Below, in pieces: positions 1 through 11,488 of a DNA stretch of 64,000 nucleotides. The notes below the pieces were generated by a model, which was not told the DNA's origin, did not search any database, and saw only the letters and a program-made list of their open reading frames with translations. The stretch covers positions 62,001 to 126,000 of the forward strand of contig JBBHKE010002507.1 in NCBI GenBank assembly GCA_037447655.1, written 5' to 3'. The number at the start of each line of letters is the position of its first letter. Position 1 is the stretch's first letter. A program made the position numbers and the translations under genes. This stretch comes from Zygnema cylindricum. Lineage: Eukaryota; Streptophyta; Zygnematophyceae; Zygnematales; Zygnemataceae.

Positions 1-1691
1 ATTTCGGCCACAGATATATTGAGGGAGGAAGGAGACGTAGCAAAAGGTTGCAAGAAAAACAGGTTAATAGCAGAGTAACAAAACTATCTCATCCGGATGA
101 ACCTCAAATTTATGGAGAGGCAATGAATTGTCCAAAAAAGAACCGGTGGAAGACAACCATCAATGAGGAGATGGCCTCAATTATGGCAGTCGATACTTAA
201 GAGCTGGTGGATTTTCCACCTAACGGAAAACCAATCGGTTGTTAGTGGGTGTTCAAATTAAAACTGAACCCAGATAACACCATTGGGCTTTACAAAGCGC
301 GGTTAGTGGCAAAAGGATTTACAGAGAAAGAAGGAATCGACTACGAGGAAACCTTTGCCCCGGTCGTTAGATTTCTCTCCGTCCGCATACTTCACATTCT
401 GGCAGCAACTGAAGACATGGAGGTGCACCAGATTGACATCAAGACAACCTTTTTGCATTGAGAATTGGAACAGGAGAACTTTATGCAACAACCCGAAGGA
501 TTTGTGGAGCAAGGAGAGGAGAGTAAGGTATGTCGGTTGATTAAATCTTTATATTGTTTGAAACAAGCGCCTTGACAGTGGAATAAGAAGCTTGATGAGT
601 TTCTTACCACTCAGGAATATACCCGGATTAGCTCAGATCACTCAATCTATGTTTTTAAGATGAGAAAGGTGTTATTTTTATTGCAATTTATATTGATGAT
701 TTGCTTGTTTTAAGTAAATCAATAGACAAAATTAATAAACTGAAAAGCGATCTTAAGGGGCGATTTGAGATGAAGGATATGGGGGAGGCAAGATATATTT
801 TGGGAATTCAAGTAGACAGAGACCGAGAAAGAAAGATTATAAGACCGACTCAGAATGAAGCAATAGGGAACATGTTGGAAAAAATTCAGATGGATAAGGC
901 TAATAGATGTACAACTCCAAGGGAGATAAAGAATGGAAGTGAGAGGAGTGTTCAAGAAAAAGTCATAATCTTAGACGAATAATTAGGTCCTGAAAAACAT
1001 AAGTTCATGCAGACTATTCCTTACAGGCAAGTAGTGGGAAGCCTAATCTATATTATGAATTGTACCTGGCCTGATTTAGCTACAGCTGTAGGAGTGCTGA
1101 GTAGAAGTCTAAATACTCCCACTAAGAGACATTGGGAGGAAGCTAGAAGAATCCTTAGATATTTGAAAGGAATTAGGGATCTATGGTTGCATTTGGGTGA
1201 AGGGAATACTGACATCACTACTTGGAGTGATGCGAGTTATGGTGACGCCTCCATGAGGAAGTACTTCTGGATATGTATTATATGTGGGAGATGGGGCTTG
1301 TTGTTGTAGTAGCAAACAACAAAAGGTTATTGCTCATTCCACCATCGAAGCTGAGTATATTTCCTCTTGCTTTGTTGTAAAAGAATTGATGTGGGTCAAG
1401 TCTTTGCTTGGTGAGCTTGGTCACCTTACGAGTGGTGTGCAGAAAATTTTTTGTGACCGGCAGCAATCGCTATTGCTGCCAATCCTAAACATCATTTTAA
1501 AGCCAAACACTTGAACATTAGACTCAACTTTGTTAGAGAAAAGGTGGAAAATAAAATAATCAGTTTAGAGTACATACCAGATAGCGAGATGTTATCGGAT
1601 ATGATGAAAAAATGTGTGCCTTCCTCTAAGCTAATTTTTTTCAAAGAGGAGTGTGGTCTGAAATTAAAGAGTGACTAGAAAATAAGGGGAG
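1..1691 (+). pseudogene. Ty1/Copia pol remnant (linker, reverse transcriptase, RNase H), 5' end outside window
   Basis: Broken 3' part of a Copia polyprotein. Readable in order: the pre-RT linker ending in a degraded WVFKLK segment, the RT start KARLVAKGFTEKEGIDYEET, the QIDIKTTFLH block (first catalytic Asp), the YIDDLLVLSKS catalytic box near 690, the DMGEARYILGIQV block, and RNase H with the STIEAEYIS block near 1340. Several in-frame stops (near 200, 243, 460, 575 and 980) and frameshifts near 1265 and 1500 show that it is dead. A purine-rich tract (1677-1691, AGAAAATAAGGGGAG) lies directly before the 3' LTR and is the expected polypurine tract. Family assignment is sure; exact lesions were read by eye. 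Confidence 0.93.
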
Positions 1692-2748
1692 TGTAGAAAT
1701 TAATGGTTTTTTTAGTATTTTCTAGGTCTAAAATGAAATGTAGAAAAGAAGGCGAGGCAGTCTGCCTGTATCTCCTATATTTAGCTCCCACACTTGTTGC
1801 AGTCACTGAAGGTTGAAGAGGGAGCTAGAGCCATGGCTGCCTGTGCTGTCCACAAAGAGACAGGCGTTTGTTTTTGAAAAGAGGTAATTAATAGTTCACT
1901 TCTCTATTTTAGTTATATTTTAAAGAGATTGAGTGAGGATCAAAGGCACGCCATGGCTCCCGCCATATTTAGAAAGTGGTAGATTTTGAAGTAGAGGATA
2001 TATTATCAAAATGTTGCCTAAGTTCGGATTTGAGCCTTGGTCCGTGGTTTGCTATATAGTCGTTAGCGTTATCCACTTAGGATTTATCGAAACGATAGAC
2101 GTGACGGATTTCAAAGTTACATAAACATTAATGCAACGGCTAATTAACACCAAACTAACGAAGAGGAACAATTCATGCACGTACGCGAATGTGAACCGTG
2201 TAAAATATGTTTTCATCGGACGACCAACATTATACCCGCCACCCTAAGTGAGCTTTTGGCGACATTCGGAGATAGTGTCACGCGGTACCACGTGGCGCCG
2301 CATTATTTGATATCGGATAAGATGGGAGGAGGAACGATAGCTCCTGATTTGATAGGTGTTACCTTGTAGTCTAAGTCATACATTGGACGTACAATAAGGA
2401 CATCGCCCATTGTACGTTCTTGTACTATATAGTGTTCCTATTGGACTAGGGTTTAGTAGTAGGTAGTCATGAGTAGGCAGACCAAGACTTAGTGATATTT
2501 AGGTACCTCTCTTTAAGAGAGCTTGTAACTATAAAGGTCATCTTTGACCAGCCATAACTTAGTGCTCAGGGGAGCTTCATTTTGCTATCGACTCAAGGGA
2601 GTCTTGCCTTCACAGAGGTGAACGAGGTCATGGTTTTTATCTGTCAGGGGGACATTTATTCTCGCTGAAACACAAAGGGGTTAGGGTTATCCTAGAGGCT
2701 TCGTGTGAGCTGCTTACTTTGAGGACCTATGGAGGTCTCAGAGTTGCA
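1692..2748 (+). repeat. 3' LTR of the plus-strand Copia element
   Basis: About 1.06 kb starting TGTAGAAATTAATGG immediately after the polypurine tract and ending GAGTTGCA, so it has TG...CA ends. It is clearly homologous to the solo LTR at 6713-7796 (same start, same end, same stretch around CTCAAGGGAGTCTTGCC) and, in the opposite orientation, to the LTRs at 23434-26493. Directly beyond 2748 the sequence switches to the RNase H end of a minus-strand Copia pol, so this LTR marks the edge of a nested insertion. Confidence 0.88.
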
Positions 2749-5120
2749 CCGTGTACTCAACCTCCATGGTGGACTGAGCAATGACCTTTTACTGCTTGCT
2801 GCTTCAGCAACAAGCCCCATCACCCATATACAATACATACCTAGACGTGCATCTCCTCATTGGAGCATTCCCATAGCTTTTATCACTCCAAGTGGTGAAG
2901 TCAGTATTGTTCCCACCCAAATTAAGCCATAGATCTCTAGTCCTTATAGGGAATCCAAGGACTCTCTTAGCTGCCTCCCAATGTTTCTTAGTAGGAGCAT
3001 TTAAACTCATGGTTAGTACTCCTATTTCTGCGGCTATATCTGGCCGGGCATAATTCATAAAATTTATAAGGCTGCCCACTACTTGTCTATAAAGAATTGT
3101 TTTCATAAATCTTTTCTCTTCATGACCTAATATATCATCCAAAATTATAACTCCCTCTTCCACATTCCCCTCAATTCCCTTCTTTAGTTCAATTGGAGTG
3201 GTACAACTATTAGCCTTGTTCATTTGGAATCTTTCTAACATGTTTCCAATGGCCTTCTTCTGAGATAATGTGATTATCTCTCTATCTTTGTCTCTCACTA
3301 CCTCAATTCCTAAAATATACATTGCTTCGCCCATATCATTCATCTCAAATCTTCTTTTTATATCATTTTTCAACTTGTTTATTTTATCCATAGATTTACT
3401 TAAAACAAGCAAATCATGAACATAAATTGCAATAAATATAATTCCTTCCTTATCTTCAAACAAATAAATTTAGTGATATGAGCTTATCCCAATGTATCCC
3501 AAACCTGTAAGAAACTCATCGAGCTTCTTATTCCATTGTCGGGCGTCTGTTTCAGCCGATATAAAGATTTGAACAATCGGCAAACTTGCTCTCTTCCCCT
3601 TGCTCCAAAAATTCGTCGGGTTGTTTCATAAAGATCTCCTTTTCTAACTCTCCATGTAGGATGGTCGTCTTGATGGCCATTTGATATAGTTCCGTGTCTT
3701 CTGCTACCGCCAGACTAAGAAGTATTCGGACGGAGGGAGACCTGACAACTAGGGTAAATGTCTCCTCGTAGTCAATTCCCTCTTTCTAGGTAAATCCTTT
3801 CGCCACTAATCAAGCATTGTAGCGCTCCATGGTGCTATCCGGGTCAAGTTTCAATATAAATACCCACTTACACCCGATTAGCTTTCTGTCAGGAGGAAAG
3901 TCCACCAATTCCCATATATCGGCTGCCATCTTCTCATTAATGGCTTTCTTCCACCTGTTCCTCTCAAGACAGTTCATCGCCTCACCATAAGTCTAGGGTT
4001 CATCGAGGTGAGACATTTTGTTTACCTTGTTGTTAACGTGTTTCTCTTGCAGTTTTTTGTTGCTCCTCTTTCCACCCTCAAACTCTGATCTCGGAATTGA
4101 TGGCTCTCGTGGATTCTTTTGAACAGTTTCGACTTCTCCCCTATCCCTTGATTTCGGGTCTCTTTCCACCACGTCTTCCATTTCGGTTTATGTTGGCACT
4201 ATGGGTTCCACGGCTGAATCCTCATCGGTCTGATTTCTACCTGCAAGATCATCATCTTCTAAAAAACCTGGATAATTAGGAAGCTCAAGGTCATCAGAAT
4301 TTTCTGACTCAAATCTGATTTTGAGTGTCTTTGTATGCTTAAAAGGATCTATAGATTTCCCTTCATCCATAATTACTAGATGCTTCACTAAGATTATATC
4401 TTCTCTTTTAAGATCATACACTCTATATCCTTTTACATCTTCATCATATCTTAGCAGATATCCTGGTTTTCCTTTCGGATCCAACTTCTAATTTGACCTA
4501 TCTGTATCTAGACTTAACACTTGACAACCGAAAAACTTTAAGTGTGTTACATCTGTTTTTCGGTCAGTCCATCTCTCATAAAGAGTTTGGCCTTTTACTG
4601 CCGAAGTAAGAACTCTATTCTTGAGATAGTTTCCACATTTCATTGCTACCGCCTAGAATCTCTTTCTTATATTCTTATCCTACAACATATTTCTAGCACT
4701 ATCACTTAGTGTCATATTTAACCTCTTGGCTACACCATTATGCTCACGATTTTCAAGGACTGTCTTTTGATGTTGCACTTCATCTTCTCTAAGAAAATCC
4801 TCAAACTGATTGGAGGTATACTCTTTCCCCATTTTCACTCCTTACCCTTTTAATGGCGGTTTCATAGAGTTTCTCACTCCACGCTTTATATTCTTTAAAA
4901 ATTTGTGGGGCCTCTAATTTGTTTTTCAATAAATACACTCTAGAATACCGAGACCAATCGTCACTGATTGTCATCATAAACCTCTTACCCACGGGTGAAG
5001 GCACTTTTGCCCGTCCCCAAATATAAATGCGTACCAAGTCTAAAACTTTTCCTCCTTTATAAGTGGCTTCCTTTGGGAAGGGTAACATGTGTGCCTTACT
5101 ACAATTCTATATCCCCCATT
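2749..5120 (-). pseudogene. Ty1/Copia pol remnant on minus strand (integrase, linker, RT, part of RNase H)
   Basis: Reading the minus strand from 5120 to 2749: an integrase-core segment (KVLDLVRIYIWGRAKVP and ISDDWSRYSRVYLLK), the integrase C-terminal/linker segment around 4484-4188 (KGYRVYDLKREDIILVKH), then RT to RNase H at 3463-2804 (IAIYVHDLLVLSKS, DMGEAMYILGIEV, TTWSDKSYGNA). The RT catalytic box reads YVHDLL where active Copia RTs have YVDDLL, and stops and frameshifts break every domain. RNase H is cut at 2749 within its STxExEY block, exactly where the plus-strand LTR ends. It is the same family as the plus-strand element but clearly diverged, so it is older and was the insertion target. 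Confidence 0.92.
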
Positions 5121-5760
5121 GGACTACATAATTTCAGGAAGCCTCTAGGTAGTTTTTGACTAACCCACTTTCAACTAAGACCACTGCTACCCAAGAAGGC
5201 AAATGGACAATGTGACTGCACCCATGTGTAGTCTGGACTCACCTGAGTCCACAGCAAAATCAATCACAAAAAACACTCAACCAGGCGATAAATTATGAAA
5301 TGGCAAAGATGCCAATATTTATACAAGCTCACTAGGAGAGAGGCGGCTACCTTGTAAATTCTTGAAGTCCTAAACCCCTTTCACAACCCTTATCTACTAA
5401 AGTACACTCCAATCAAAAGACTGTACATTACAAAAAGATACTATGGCGGATATCCTTTCTGTATGACTTGTGTACGACAAGGCCATGGAGTGGACGTCTG
5501 TCTCTTTTGGACCCGTCCTCTTGCTCCCCGGGATTCCTGCTTCCCAATGCTATCTTGCCACTTTTTATCCGTAGGTTATAGATTATGTATTGTAGGGCAT
5601 GGGATTCTAGCCGCCTATTGGCTAAATCCAAACAATACGCAATATTTACATGGCACGCTGCAATCCTATTGGTTCGTTTTGATAGACATAGGCGATGGTA
5701 CTTAGTAGAATTTATATTATTTCCTGCACACAATTTTCACAGTGCAGGAATTTTCAGTAT
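5121..5760 (-). repeat. Probable degraded 5' LTR or leader of the minus-strand Copia remnant
   Basis: Stretches such as CCATGTGTAGTCTGGACTC, GAGAGAGGCGGCTACCT and the following tract resemble, in order and orientation, the LTR at 23690-23900 and 25580-25780. The match is patchy and ends are not definable, so the coordinates are approximate. Confidence 0.45.
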
Positions 5761-6712
5761 TGAAGATTTTCTGCAGCCATTCTTTTCTCAGTAAAATTGT
5801 TCGGAGAGCTTAGAGGCGATTTTGTGCCTTAGCGTGAAGTGTTTTGGTTTCTCTTACCTTATCAATCTCTTATAAAGCCCTACATATTAATCTATACGTC
5901 TTCGGCCAAGACCCGTACGGATTCCCTTCAACTCCTTCTGTCATTTTGAGTGGATTTCGATCGCAATCTCACAACACAAACTTCTTTTCCCGGTTGTGGT
6001 TGAACCTTAATTAGTGTGAAAATTGCATGTTGGGAATATTGTTTTGTTGTTTTTAATGCTTGTAACTTTGTATTTACTTTTATTTCGCTTATGCGCATCC
6101 TTTGAGTTTGGTTATCTCAAACCCGATAAGCGTTTGGCATATTGGCATTTCAGTTTTTGTTTGTCCTTCACGGTTGTTTGTGTGTTGATTTATTCTCTTT
6201 AAGTCTAATTTCAGATTGTCTTCGATAGGATAACTCCTCTAAGGAATGTAAATAGACCGTGGGGCCTAGTGGCCATCCATCGGCTTAAACCGACCTAACC
6301 ATAACCAGCTATGTTGTCCACCTTTCCTTTTCTTCCGCGTTGCTTGTTGTTGTATTTATCCATTTTCACTTTTATGTCTTATTCCAATCACGATGTCCTA
6401 TTATTATTTGGGTTTAAATGGTGCACAACTGATGATATTGTATGCATCTTCACGTTGTTTGACACATGCACGACATTAAACCTCTCGCAGACTTGCCACC
6501 ATAAGACAATTTGGACTAAACCACTAAGGTACACAGACATGGTCCCTAGAATGCCTAAGTTCCTTAGGGTGAATTAGAGCTTCCTCATATAGACAACAAA
6601 CACACATGGACTAAGAAGTCCGATCCCGCAAACAACTTTTTTTTAAGCCGCCCCACTGTGAATATGTAAGGGGTCGCCTTGAGCATGTTGTCATTAAAAA
6701 ATCCCATAATAC
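5761..6712. other. No gene recognised
   Basis: AT-rich, no long open frame with recognisable protein content. The last five bases (6708-6712, AATAC) are the left target duplication of the following solo LTR. Confidence 0.5.
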
Positions 6713-7796
6713 TGTAGAAATTAATGGTTCTTTTTAGTATTTTCTAGGTCCAAAATTAATTGCAGAAAAGAAGCCTAGGCAGTCTGCCTCTAACTCCTCT
6801 CTTCAGCTCCCGCACTTGTCGCAGTCACTGAAGGTTGAAGAAGGAGATAAAGCCATGGCTGCCTGTGCTATCCAAAGAGAGACTGGCAAATGTTTTAGTA
6901 GATTTTCTAAAAGGGAAGTTGACCGATCCAAGATTTGATCCTAGTACCTAGCATCTGTCAAGCTAGCCGGTGGGGGTTACCTTTAACCTACAAGTTTATA
7001 ATCGGTGTTGAGACATATAGGGTTTGACAGATATATAATTTGTGAAACGTGAACTAATTCATTTAACTGAAACTATAGACTCGCGCATGGATACAGTTTT
7101 TTAAAGAACGGAATACAGTACGTTACAAAACGCATACCGCGCATTTTGTTTCGACTGCGAAACAAATATCGCGCAACGATAAATGACACCTACGATTAAA
7201 ACCCGATTTTGATTGGACGGCTGCAAAGAATGTCGAGATCGCAGAATATGATTTTGGCGGTTTTCGGTCACCGCCACAGCGACTGACACTTTGCACGACC
7301 ACATTGGATTACGACATCTCCAAGGATTATAGGAACATATCCAAATATGACATGTGCCGATTGGTTGGCCATGTCGTACAATGGTCGTACAGAAAGTACA
7401 CCGGCACCTGTACCTTTCTGTACGACACACTATTTTGATTGGTGTCGTACTCCAATAGATAGAGTTTTAGAGAGACATAGGACTTAGGAAAATTTGGTAG
7501 ATAGGACCCTCTCTTCCAGAGAGCTTATGTACAAAAGGTCAACTTTGACCCTCTATAACTTACTGCTCAGGTGAGAAAATTTAGAGATTCTTTTTGCTAT
7601 AGCCTCAAGGGAGTCTTGCCTTTACAGAGGTGAAGCTGGTCAGAGTTTTTGTCTGCCAAGGTGGCAGTTATTCTTGCTGAAACATAAAGGGGTCAGGGTT
7701 ATCCTAGAGGCTTCGTGTGAGCTAGGGGTCAGGGTTATCCTAGAGGCTTCGTGCGAGCTGCCTACTCTGAGGACCTATGGAGGTCTCAGGGTTGCA
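6713..7796 (+). repeat. Solo LTR with 5-bp target-site duplication
   Basis: Starts TGTAGAAATTAATGG and ends TCTCAGGGTTGCA, homologous end to end with the LTR at 1692-2748. It is flanked by identical 5-bp direct repeats AATAC (6708-6712 and 7797-7801), with no internal region. This is the usual product of LTR-LTR recombination. An internal duplication of about 36 bp around the AGGGTTATCCTAGAGGCTTC motif lies at roughly 7697-7758. Confidence 0.9.
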
Positions 7797-7801
7797 AATA
7801 C

Positions 7802-8779
7802 ATGTATGAGACAGACGTTAGTCTAGAGGAGGCACGATAATAAACACCGAAGGTTAATTTGCCTATGAAAATTGAGGGGTGCAAGGTTGACGACATCTCC
7901 AATTGTCATATGTCACCTTGTGAAACATGGTAATTTATATCGTGGCTCGTGAAGCCTCTCGCTTAATGTACGTCTTATAGAGATTCATACATGTCTCATG
8001 TAATAAGACAAAGCTAAAGATTGAACCATGTAAGAGTCGTGAGAGTGAGGGTTTAGATGTATCCGTATTTAAGGATTTTCATTTTGTACAACACTTATCC
8101 TTGAGTTTTTGATTATATTAAGCATAGGAATAAACCTTTGATTGCTTCTACCAACGAAAACAAATCCCGTTAGTAGATGACAATCAGAGGAATGTGTTCC
8201 TTATGACAACAAAATAGCCCCCTCCCAAAAAATGTCAAAATTCGGACATGAGATGGACGTTTTGAAAAAAACCAGAGTCACACAAAAAAAGCCATGTGTC
8301 TTGAGAAAGCATAACATGGTGAAATGTAGAGGACATGACGGCAAGGGGTGAACTAAAAAGGCTCGAGAGGTCGGGTTTCCCCTCATTGTAGAGGGTAACT
8401 TGTCGTTTACCTTCGTGGGCTTGATGAGGGAAAAAACGATGTTTTTGGCCAAATATGTTTTTAAACAAATGTTTAAACTTCTTTACTAATCTTCACTTAC
8501 AAAACACAAGAATAATATGTAAAAAACACAAAAAACATCAAATTTCACAACAATAACTCGTGAAAATACTAAATATTTTTTCACTTAATTGGAACAAGTT
8601 ACCACGAATTTCAAGAAACAAATGATTTAAAATCCAAAATGTTTTTCGATTTCCTAAGAACACGTTTTTTTTTTAAGAGATCCACGTGGAACCCTATAGT
8701 ACAATGTTTATGAAATTTTGTGGGCTCCATAGCCGCTCACATAATGCATAACTACTTCACCCCTACCGGATACACTTAA
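7802..8779. other. No gene recognised
   Basis: AT-rich sequence. The open frames at 8201-8468 (minus) have no recognisable motifs. Nothing else supported. Confidence 0.45.
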
Positions 8780-9000
8780 CAACCCAATGGATTCCAGACT
8801 CGTACTGCCACCTTGGAAGGAAAAGACATGACCAACCTCACTCTTGTGAGGATAAGACTCCCTTGAGTCTGATGCAAAAAGAATCACCGAGGAAGCTCTG
8901 CCGAGCAGTTAGTTATGGGTGTTCAAAGACAGCCTCTGTATACAGATGCTCTATGGGAGATATGGTGCCGGAAAATATCTTAAGGGTGTAGTTCCATTAG
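8780..9000 (-). repeat. LTR fragment, minus orientation
   Basis: The reverse complement carries the LTR hallmarks seen at 2540-2660 and 7560-7690: CATAACTxACTGCTC, then ACTCAAGGGAGTCTT, then a TGGTCATG-like segment and an AAGGTGGCAGT segment. No ends or target duplication could be found. Confidence 0.6.
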
Positions 9001-9708
9001 ACAAAAAGTGAGGTTGTTTATAGAAATTCGGACCTCTCCGTACTACAACGTACCTCTTATTTTGTTTTTATCCTGAAAACAACATTACAGAGAATCTTGC
9101 CAATATTCTCCAAAATTTTAGGAGTTAACAATGGCCGTTGGATGGTTTTTCGCGAAGCATTCGCTTCGAAAGTTTTTGTAATTGGTGATGTACCTCGCGA
9201 GGTACATCACCAATTACAGAAAAAATTGAGTCGCGGCACGTTGGATAATGTAAATACGTGTCAATATTTTAACCAAGGAAAATCAATTTTTTTTTCATAT
9301 GATATAGACATTCAAAAATACAACAAGAAATACAAACCAAATCTTGTAGCGCACTTTTGTCACGCTATTTTTGTAAGCGCCCATTCGTCACACTATTTTT
9401 GGCAGCGCTCATTCGTCACGCGTAAAAATAAGAACCCTAAAAAAATGAGGTGGTATGTGACAAAGAGTCTGCAAAGAGTACAAAAGTTGTGTTGCACGAT
9501 GACCTAGTACGCATGGCATGGTACGCAAATGAAGATTTTTGGTCTGTGTGAAAATTATTGACGATTTGCAATATCCAATCCATAGCTACGTGGCACCACT
9601 CTTTTGCTAACATGTGCATTACAAAGTGCGCAATGGAACTTCGTTCAAATTGTCGCATTCTGTAATGTTGGCTGTACAATTACAGAATGTCCTAATGGAA
9701 CTTCACCC
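9001..9708. other. Non-coding stretch containing a perfect palindrome
   Basis: No convincing coding sequence; the 136-aa open frame at 9097-9507 runs through the palindrome and shows no motif. The left side contains a short hairpin (CGAAGCATTCGCTTCG) just before the large palindrome at 9177-9218. Confidence 0.45.
9177..9218. repeat. Perfect 42-bp palindrome (21-bp arms, no spacer)
   Basis: The left arm begins TGTAATTGGTGATGTACC and the centre is CTCGCGAG; the right arm is its exact reverse complement. Flanking A/T tracts and a second hairpin on the left suggest the core of a foldback element or a recombination product. Confidence 0.9.
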
Positions 9709-9711
9709 TAA

Positions 9712-10490
9712 GGGTATGTCCCCATGTACTTCTAACTTAGCGAACTTACTTTGTATTTTAGCGCGGATCCGCTTGACCCGGTTTTCAAGTGTCCCTATGT
9801 TTGTAAGGACGAAATCGTAACTTACGCTTGTGACGATTGTATACGTCGACAATATCTGTGACGGTTGTCAAAGTCTACAATCTGTGGTCGCACGTTACAT
9901 TTTGGAACTGCTTATGACGTCGCATGCCTTACTGTGACATTGTAGACGTACCGCATTCCAGCGTGTGCAGTTTCACGGTTGAAGGTGATGCGCTTAGTCT
10001 TCGCGTCTCCTGTCCGGTCGGCGTGAAATGGAATCGTAATTTGAAGACCCTTGCAAAAAGAAATTCCGTACTGGACAAAAATGGACAAAACTAAACAAAT
10101 TGTGTACTTTTCTTCGTCGTATTCGAACGCAAACGGACAAAACATAGCGAATTCTGTACTTTTCTTTGTCCTTGGATATCGTTTGAAAATTTTCAAAAAT
10201 TACGGCACGTGCGAATATATGTTCCTATTTGTTTATCGAAAATACCTATTTTTAAAACACATCGCGCATGTGTTTTAAACGTAAGGTTGAAGATGACGTT
10301 TTTTGTCGTGGAAGTGGGTCGAAAAACACAAGACGACAAATTTTCATACATCCTAAATTCGAGGATGACGCAAATTGTACTCTACAAATTTGCGATTCCT
10401 TTGTACGGTTGCAACTTAGGCAGTACGGCGCTAAGTTTTACAGGAAAACGACAGAAAAAAACTCTTACTTATGCACATGGGGACATACCC
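9712..10490. mobile_element. Harbinger/Tourist-like MITE, copy 1
   Basis: Terminal inverted repeats GGGTATGTCCCCATGT ... ACATGGGGACATACCC flanked by the 3-bp target TAA on both sides (9709-9711 and 10491-10493). A 3-bp TWA target and a GG-starting TIR are typical of PIF/Harbinger. Length 779 bp, no transposase frame. The interior matches the copy at 27273-28037 (same AACTTAGCGAACTTACTTTG start block and same TTTTACAGGAAAACGACAGA block near the right end). Confidence 0.85.
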
Positions 10491-10493
10491 TAA

Positions 10494-11333
10494 GTCCTAG
10501 AATTGTACTCACAGCCTCTATCTATTAAACTCTCTGCCAATCAGAGGACTGTACCGTACTAATATACAAAATGTATTTACGTACTATACCTGACTCTTTC
10601 GTACAATCTGCCTGTAATACTGTGTTACCACTTACCAGATATATTGTTTGCCCGCGTTTTCGCACTTTTGATTTCTTTCCGGACGTAATAGGGAGGATTT
10701 CCGACTCCGTTTTCGTCCTTCTACCGTATAGTTATATTGTACTTTTGAAAACTCAAAAATATGATGTCAGCGGGAAGTTATGATAAATACTTAGATTCAT
10801 TACACATGGACGACTTAATACTCGACTTAAGTATCGTGCGACAAATTAAGTACATACTATATTCCAACCTGTTCGCAATGAAATCCCGCCCTTAGCCTGA
10901 CAGCCTACGAAGCCGGCCACGCTGTACTTGTATACGTGACAGATCCGGCAGGATCATGTCACTCAGCCAATGATATCCTTAGAAACTATAGTACAGTACA
11001 GTACAGTACAGTACAGTACAGTACAGTAAGTACTTTACCTTCTAGGTCTTCTACCCAGATGTCTTTTTTTCCCACATGGTCGTACATGCATCGATTGTGC
11101 TTCACCATGGCTTCGATAGTCCACGTATCCACTTTTCCTGCCGACAGTTGTGAATCTTGGCGTTTTGTCTTTTAGCTGGCGCGCCTTATGTCCGTACGGA
11201 CACAGAGTGTTCAGTGAGGTTTGAAATTTGAAATTTGCATCTTCTTGCAATTTTGTGTACATTGAATTTCAGAAATTTGTACGGTTACAAACACAGGGTA
11301 CAACCGTACAAGAAGGCGAAAATAGCAAAAGAA
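10494..11333. other. Upstream region of the DPH4-like gene, with a GTACA microsatellite
   Basis: No coding sequence recognised. At about 10991-11028 there is a tandem GTACA pentanucleotide array of seven to eight units. This is the proximal upstream flank of the gene at 11489; promoter elements could not be assigned with confidence. Confidence 0.6.
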
Positions 11334-11488
11334 AACTTTGCCACTTCAAAGTACAATATCGTACTGTACACAACTGTCGGATTATTAATCTGACGGTTCC
11401 GATGGAAAGTCAAAGGCTGGCGGTCTCCAAGGAAATAGGATAGGTGTGCACGGAGAAAAAAGTGACTGAAGTGGCGAAAAAAGCAGCC
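11334..11488 (+). mobile_element. MITE fragment forming the immediate 5' flank/UTR of the DPH4-like gene
   Basis: The block order TTGCCACTT ... ATCTGACGGTT ... GGCGGTCTCCA ... GTGTGCACGGAGAAAAA ... GTGGCGAAAAAA is the interior of the TA-flanked MITE family seen at 30728-30925 and 55690-55860. Terminal repeats are missing, so it is a fragment. It stops one or two bases before the ATG at 11489. A longer frame starting at GTG 11444 would translate MITE sequence and is not a credible start. Confidence 0.72.

Noticed and set aside
11444-11488. Upstream GTG start extending the DPH4-like protein by 15 residues
   Set aside because: The extension translates MITE sequence, GTG starts are not expected here, and the ATG at 11489 has a strong context.
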